From Nymphalis io (lineage: Eukaryota > Arthropoda > Insecta > Lepidoptera > Nymphalidae): a DNA stretch of 64,000 bases. Under the pieces are notes generated by a model. The model searched no databases, had not been told where the DNA came from, and worked only from the letters and a program-made list of their open reading frames with translations. The stretch lies in NCBI RefSeq assembly GCF_905147045.1, contig NC_065908.1:10044001-10108000 (forward strand), given 5' to 3'. Positions 57,712 through 64,000 of this stretch are shown here, one piece after another (position 1 is the first letter of the stretch; each line of letters starts with the position of its first letter). The position numbers were made by a program, and so were the translations under genes.

Positions 57712-60700
57712 CTGTAAATAAAAAAATACCGATTGTCATAAATCTGCGATGAAATTGTGCATGCTGAATATAAATGTTGAGTGTCGTTTCAATAAATAAC
57801 AATTTCCTGATCAATAGCATGAACACAAATAGTCCCTTTAAGACAACAGTAATATACACCGTACCACAGAATGAATTATAGGTGATACATTTGCATAATG
57901 GAATCAGAGACGTTCTATATCCCGTTACATTATTCCGTCGAAAGCCCGATACAGTGTTACGCTGTTCGCTACTAAATTAGGCATTCGCAACGAATTAATA
58001 ATTCAAGTGAAACATTAATCGGAATACCAAATAGGAGAGCTGATGCTCCGTCGCGGTAAATGGGGTGTAACTTACACATCTGAATATGTAGCGCTCTGTT
58101 AAACTTGCTAGGGTTCTGCGGAACTTCATATGTATATATTGTTTCATTACACTTATTGAAACTTATTATCTTCGTACACTAGAATTCATGCCACTATTCA
58201 ACGCGGTCACGATTTATACAGTAGTTATTTTTAGTTTTATTTGTATATAAATATTTGCTTTAACGTAAATAATTCTGTAAAATATAAATAATAATAAAGT
58301 ACATAAGATGACATTCACGATGTGAATCTACGTCAAAGTCAGATACAATATTGGACCAATTTTAAAATGCGGATTTATTACATATAATTTTATTTCATAA
58401 AATTAAAATTCAATAATTCCATAAAACCCTTGTTGCATATATTATTTCTGAAGAGTACGAAGAATGTCGTCGTCACATTACATTCATAATAAAAATGAAA
58501 ACAAAGGCCCACGCATTGCTCGAATTCAATACCAGGGCACCATGAGTAATGAAGGTATTATTTGTGAACAATCGCGGAGTTCTGACGTTCTGGTGTTACA
58601 ATATTAGTATCGGCGCGCGAATGCAGTTGCTGTGCCACCCACACACATTTTATACAGCAATTCGAAATTTATCAGCCACTGAATATATAATTTAAAAGTA
58701 TTTATTATAATTTATTTTATGTACAACATTTTTATAAAATACAAAATTAAAATAATTTAAAATACCTAGTTTAAAAGTAATTTCAAATACAAAATTAGAT
58801 TAGAAAACTTTAAAATTTAAACGTAATTTAACATTAAAATAAATTTATAGAAAGAAATTTAAATTAAATTCATCTTTGTTTCTAGAAAATGTATTTTCTG
58901 CAAGTTCATTAGCAGGATAAACATTGTCTCCCCTGCAGAGTTTTTCATTTATCATGTTTCATCTTTGATTTAAGAACAACACAGACCGGGAGGATGGTAA
59001 AATGATATTATTTTGTAATGTTGTGTTCATTCGTTGTCCTTTTATATAATATGATAACATAATATATAAATGTACTATTACGGAGAAGACAATTAAAACG
59101 AATTAAAAACGAATGAAAAAATAAGAATATTCGAAACGCATTAATGTGATACCAAGTGAAATGAAAACAACAGAGGATCCCGCCACGGTTGTCGCCTACC
59201 AGCGTCCGCATTGTATTCTGGACTAATCCTGCGGCCGCGGTTAATCCCGGTAAATCGCAAAACAGACCGGGCTCGGGATTGTGCCGCGTTCGCCAAGTTA
59301 AATACACGGGTATTATTACGACTAGCAGATACAACTGGTAAGCTCTTACGTCTGTGCTCGAGAGGATTGCTGCTTGGTATATATTAATAAGCCGCGTTAT
59401 GGCCGAATTAATGGTCTAATTGCTGGCCTGATGGAAAATAATGGTTGAACGATAGATGGAAGATACTTTGAGTGTTTTAATTGGTGGTATGCATATGAAT
59501 AAAAAGTAATTGATAAAATATCACTTTAAAGGAGAATAAATTGTTTCAATAAATTGGTTAAGCATAACATATACATTATTCGCCGATGAGGTTGTATGCA
59601 CCTGCAAATAAAATCACATTTATAGCTAAAAGCTACAAATCTTACAGACCTTACTTAAGATCCGTAATAAATAAATTAAAGAAAATGATAGGGGCGCCGT
59701 TTGTCATTGATAAAGTTGTCAATCGTGACAGCTTGTGCTTCGAAATAAATCAACAACCACTAATAAAAAAATAATTAAATATTGCTTTTAGAAATATTAT
59801 GCTCTAAGAAACAAACACAATTTTCGAATCTAAATGGGTGTGAAAGAATTGCTTACAGAATGTTTCGTTGCAACAAAAGTTTTAAACAAGAGTATTTAAA
59901 AATAAAATGATAAGTGAAAGAAAAATTCCATTCGAAAATCATATATTTAAAATAACTAGGCAACACAGATAAAAAGAATAAAACTACTTAAATACTTTTA
60001 TCGGGAAAGCGTTCGAGATGTAAGGAATTCCAATGTGCATGGCCAGTGTTCTATGTGTCAGCCTTAACGTGAAAATATGCTCGGCACGTATTCCTAGAAA
60101 AGCGATGGATTTAAAATGTTCAATCGCCTAATAACTTTATTAATATGATACTTTTCACCACAAACAAAAGGTTCGTACGTAATTTAAAAATAGTATATTA
60201 ATATGTTCTCTATAAGACTAATTGTAAAGAAGCGGGAGATATAACTAGTAATATATTGTTACGAACTCTTAGATGTATGATGAAGTCCACCTGATCGATT
60301 TCGGTAATGGCGCCTATTGTTAAAATTAACTAAACAACTGCGCAGGACGTGTTTTAGTGTATACAGGTATGTGCGCAAACACACGTTTTCCCAAACCGGC
60401 AATATTTTTGAAAGACCTATCCAACGACACATCACACAATGAGGGAGACGAGAAACACAAAAACATTCCCATGAAAAACCTGGAAACGTGTGGAACATTA
60501 AAAATATTTTTTTTTAGATTTTATTTTACTACTTCGTTTGCGTGACACTAAAAGGCTTCCTTGTTAACTACAAAATACTTAAACCCGCATTCGTAACATT
60601 ATAATTAATTTAAACAATATGCATTTCATTTTGAAAGCGGGCACATGATTATCAAGTCAGACGTGTATATGTGACGTCTCCCCGCACGCCACGGACAATA

Positions 60701-61301
60701 GACGCAAATTAAGTTATACTGTTGACAAAGTATCGACTCCGCACTGTTTACTATTGTTGAAAATAAATTTTTTTTTTTAATTAAAAAGTTGAAACAAATG
60801 AAACACGGAAAATTAATGATTCTACTGATTTATACTAAAATTTAAAAAAACAAACTACAATATTTATGGTTCGATATAATATATCGTTACATATATGGTC
60901 TTACATAACGTACCTGTTTATCAATTAAATATAACTTTTAATTAATAAAACCTTCTTTGCATATCCAAGGTAATATGTCAAGGTATAAATTTGTATTTAT
61001 TTAAATAATAATTAAAGTATATAAGTACTTTAATTTCAACATCCAGACTACTTTTCAGTAAACTTTTATCTCGATTTAAGATAACATTTTATTTCAAAAG
61101 TGTATTTATTTACGTACATTGTGTATTTTTGTATATTGCGGTAAAATTACATTACATTTATAGAAATTATAAATCATGATTGCGTGAAATGGTAACAAGA
61201 ATACTAACAGCGTTCTCCTGTTGAATCGCAATTCGGAGTCTATCAATGGTGGAGCAATAAATATTACCAGACATTACCACGCCCCATATTATTATTTAAA
61301 A

Positions 61302-62150
61302 CTAGCTGACCGGTGCCCACTTCGTTGGGCGGTAAACATACTTGTGATGAAATAATGAGTGTGGTTCGGTTGGTAGTGAGTGCTATGATTTATTTCCTGA
61401 ATACCAAAAGTCGCGTTGGCAGAACATTAATAAATTTGTCTCGCTTATTTGGTATTTTAAATTATCTCTTAAACTATACAACCAAAAACATGCTGAAAAA
61501 AACGAATTTTATCTAAATAAAATTTTATTGGTCATAAAACAATGTATTTCTAAATAGATTGACGTGTTGTATATAAAAAAAACCGTGTAATAGAAATATC
61601 ACTCAATGTAATGTATTTATGACACGGTCACGGTTCCATACCTATGTCGTATGATGTCTCTTTAATCATTCGTCCAAATTATAAGCAGTAAAAGGGAAAA
61701 GACTTTGTTTTAAGCACTTGAGACGATAATTTATTTTTTGATAAGATTACATAATTATTGATGATAATATATGACCAATAAAAATGATTTAAATTATTTT
61801 ATTACTACCTTTTATGACTTAAATATAAAAGTTAGACATTTGCTGTCAGTGACTTTTTTGTAGGCATTATCAAGCTCTACAACTTTACTCTCGAACTCAA
61901 TCATATATCTCTCACCGTTCGGCAGCGCTCGTAAAAAACGTTTACGTTCGATGGTTTTTACTCAAACTTACTTTGCAAATCCGACTACCACAAAAGTCTT
62001 TTCATTTTTCGGGTTATTATATAGCCTATGACATTCACAAATAATGTGGCTTTCTATCGGTAAAATAATTTTTAAAATCAAGGTTCAGTAGATCCAGTGA
62101 TTATCCCCAACAACATCACAAACTTTACCTTTTTATAATATTAGTATAGC
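61302..62150 (-). mobile_element. Non-autonomous Helitron, family H1, copy 2
   Basis: On the minus strand it ends GCCCAACGAAGTGGGC, then ACCGGTCAGCTAG, preceding host T. The opposite end is CTATACTAATATTATAAAAA (first bases altered from TC). About 849 bp, twice the length of copy 1. The two share both ends and an internal block (GCAGTAAAAGG... TTGAGACGATAA), and copy 1 lacks the middle. No transposase frame. Confidence 0.78.
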
Positions 62151-62746
62151 GATTTAAAATAATTGCACTACTATTACCTACTCCAAAACTCCAACTGTTA
62201 CGATTGCTAACGGCGCGAATATAATTTGGAATTAGAAACATTAGTTCGAACCGTGTCCACTATTCTTAACGATAAGAAAAAAGTTCCGATATTTCACAAT
62301 CACGATTATTACAAGAAAAAGTTAAGACAAATTTAATAAATGTCGACTTGAACTTATTGCTCAAAAAGGTGCAAAAGTATTCTTCAAATAAATTTATAAT
62401 TACAGAGTATCGAAATTATATCATATATTTTTCATGATAATATAAAAGCTATATGAGAACTTCAGAAGTCCTATTTGTCGATGTTGATATCTTATAAAAA
62501 TATAAGAATTTATCTTTTAAGGATGGATGTTTAGCTAAAAACTGATTTCTCTTTTTCTGTAAATATTGATTACTGTTTAAATTATTACCTACATCATTTA
62601 TAGGTAATGTTTAATTTTAATATTTCAAAATTTGTGGAGCAGTTTTGGATACTTAGACGAAATAAAGCAATAAAATAATAAAAGTTAATTACGGGAAGAT
62701 AAAATGATATTAATAAATAAGTAATTAAATTTTATTTAAAAACAAT

Positions 62747-62819
62747 TGGAGGCGCCGGGTATCGATCCCGGTACCTCTCGCATGCTAAGCGAGCGCTCTA
62801 CCATCTGAGCTACGCCCCC
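62747..62819 (-). tRNA. tRNA-Ala (AGC), copy 3
   Basis: Reverse complement is identical to copies 1 and 2 over all 73 nt, including G3:U70 and anticodon AGC. A TTTTT run follows about 5 nt downstream on the minus strand. It shares the neurobeachin strand. Confidence 0.97.
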
Positions 62820-63465
62820 GTTGTTAAGCAATTCAAATATATTAATAATAATATTCCGCTAAAAGCGTTAAAAACTTGTATCACTAGAGGCGGTTATATG
62901 TATTTTTTATCATTACGAACGAAACAATTTATTTATAAAGTAAGCAAATGTTTAATAATCATATTTTCCAATTTGTTACAACAGCAAATTGTTTTAATTA
63001 TTCTTATTGTCTAGTCTTATTTCCACGTCATTATAACATTATATCAAGTTCAATCATCACTTAGTATCATAGTGTGTGTAATCTTAGTAAAATAATGAAT
63101 AATTTCTTATTTAAAGTTCTCAGATTTACCAGGGTAACAAAAAATTGTAAGAGATCACAAGATATGCGGCCTTGTTAGGGTGAAGGATCTTATAGACAGA
63201 ACACATCTGTCATATTTTTTGTCGGTACTATGGCAACTCGCAAATAAAAAACAAAATACGCCTTAACTAAAACTTTAAAGGGTTTTATTAACTGTTTTAT
63301 TTTCCCAAGCATACCAGGGCAACATAGCAATCGGGATGGTGGTTTAAGAAGGTTAAAAAAACGAAATAAATGGTGAAAGTATAAATTACAGATTCAATAA
63401 GGTTCTTTTTAAGAATGACATTTAATTAAAACACATCATACATATTACAAATACTATTGAGTTAC

Positions 63466-63662
63466 CGTGTGCTTGATTATAATTCGTCTCGTATTCGATT
63501 AAGGAAAATAAAGGTTGGTAACCTGCATATATGCTGAAAGAAGTTCAACCCTATGCGATCTACTAATTCGCATCCATAAAACGAAGCAGCGTGGTAGAAT
63601 TACCTCCAAATTTTCTCCTCAAGGTCTTTTCTTAGCAGTGGGATATTAAAGAGCTGTTATTT
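63466..63662 (+). mobile_element. SINE family B remnant
   Basis: GTGCTTGATTATAATTCGTC, GAAGCAGCGTGGTAGAATTA and AGCAGTGGGATATTAAAGAG follow the family B order from mid-body to end. The head is absent. Confidence 0.7.
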
Positions 63663-63961
63663 GCTTTAATTAACACATCTAATTTATGAGTCACATTTTA
63701 CACTGGCTTACTAATTTTTGCTTAAAGTGCTAAAATAGCTTACAGTAGCGTATTGTAATCAATAAAAAATTACCGGCCTTACTTTATATAGACTTAGCGG
63801 CTCTTTAGTTAATTAAACACTGATTTCGCTCTTTGTTTCATTAATGTTTTGAAATTCATAAGAAAAAGACACAGATGTGTTAAGCTAATCACCCGCTTTG
63901 CAACGTTAATAAAAAGGCTGTTAAAACAAACTATACAAATATTAGCAAAAAAAGCATAGAT

Positions 63962-64000
63962 TGGAGGCGCCGGGTATCGATCCCGGTACCTCTCGCATGC
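63962..64000 (-). tRNA. tRNA-Ala (AGC), copy 4, cut by window edge
   Basis: The 39 nt at the window end are the reverse complement of the 3' part of the same tRNA (discriminator, acceptor, T arm, variable loop and the start of the anticodon stem), identical to the other copies. A T-run terminator follows on the minus strand (TTTTTTT at about 63,947-63,953). Confidence 0.9.

Larger units (their letters stand above)
57712..64000. other. Intron upstream of exon 1, continuing past the window
   Basis: Holds Helitron H1 copy 2 (61.3-62.15 kb), a SINE B remnant (63.47-63.66 kb) and two tRNA-Ala genes. The previous neurobeachin exon was not found. A GC-rich patch at about 59,155-59,290 (contains TGCGGCCGCGG) is unexplained. 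Confidence 0.6.

Noticed and set aside
59008..59334. 108-codon minus-strand frame upstream of exon 1
   Set aside because: It does not match the neurobeachin segment expected before exon 1 and has no matching splice phases.

Overview
The window looks like lepidopteran (probably butterfly) nuclear DNA. It is AT-rich and intron-rich, with CR1-like and RTE-type LINEs, several SINE families and Helitrons whose ends match ones I know from moths and butterflies. No prokaryotic features are present. The species cannot be named from the sequence alone.

One large protein-coding gene, on the minus strand, fills essentially the whole window: the insect neurobeachin orthologue (Drosophila rugose / DAKAP550). 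I resolved 21 exons between 57,711 (5'-most visible) and 314 (3'-most visible). Every splice phase is compatible and the concatenated protein is collinear with neurobeachin from inside the N-terminal armadillo region, through the concanavalin A-like lectin domain and the second armadillo region, to the region before the DUF1088/PH-BEACH/WD40 part. The N-terminal exons lie beyond 64,000. The PH-BEACH-WD40 exons lie to the left of position 1. The 3' half is compact (14 exons in about 11 kb, 314-11,514). The 5' half has introns of about 10, 10 and 18 kb that hold most of the repeats.

Layout by region: 1-11.5 kb holds exons 20 to 8, including a 1.6-kb disordered exon with two candidate PKA-RII-binding helices, plus a SINE, a perfect hairpin and a Helitron. 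11.5-21.2 kb is an intron with a SINE split by a Helitron that itself carries a second SINE. 21.2-22.3 kb has a pair of paralogous exons (7a/7b) with an optional acidic extension. 22.2-27.4 kb has lectin-domain exons and a candidate 39-nt microexon. 27.4-37.9 kb is an intron with a nearly full-length CR1-like LINE (copy 1, broken by a SINE) and a 5'-truncated RTE LINE with a 700-codon open frame. 38-56 kb is an intron with a second nearly full-length CR1-like copy and two tRNA-Ala(AGC) genes. 56.2-57.7 kb holds exons 2 and 1. 57.7-64 kb is intron with a Helitron, one complete tRNA-Ala and one cut by the window edge.

The most interesting items are the duplicated/optional exon set in neurobeachin, the shared 3' hairpin linking the abundant SINE to the CR1-like LINE, the three-layer nested insertion, the intronic tRNA-Ala cluster, and two near-identical same-strand LINEs bracketing exon 3. 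I found no clear candidate for a wholly new molecular system. All repeat family names are from memory and were not checked against a database.
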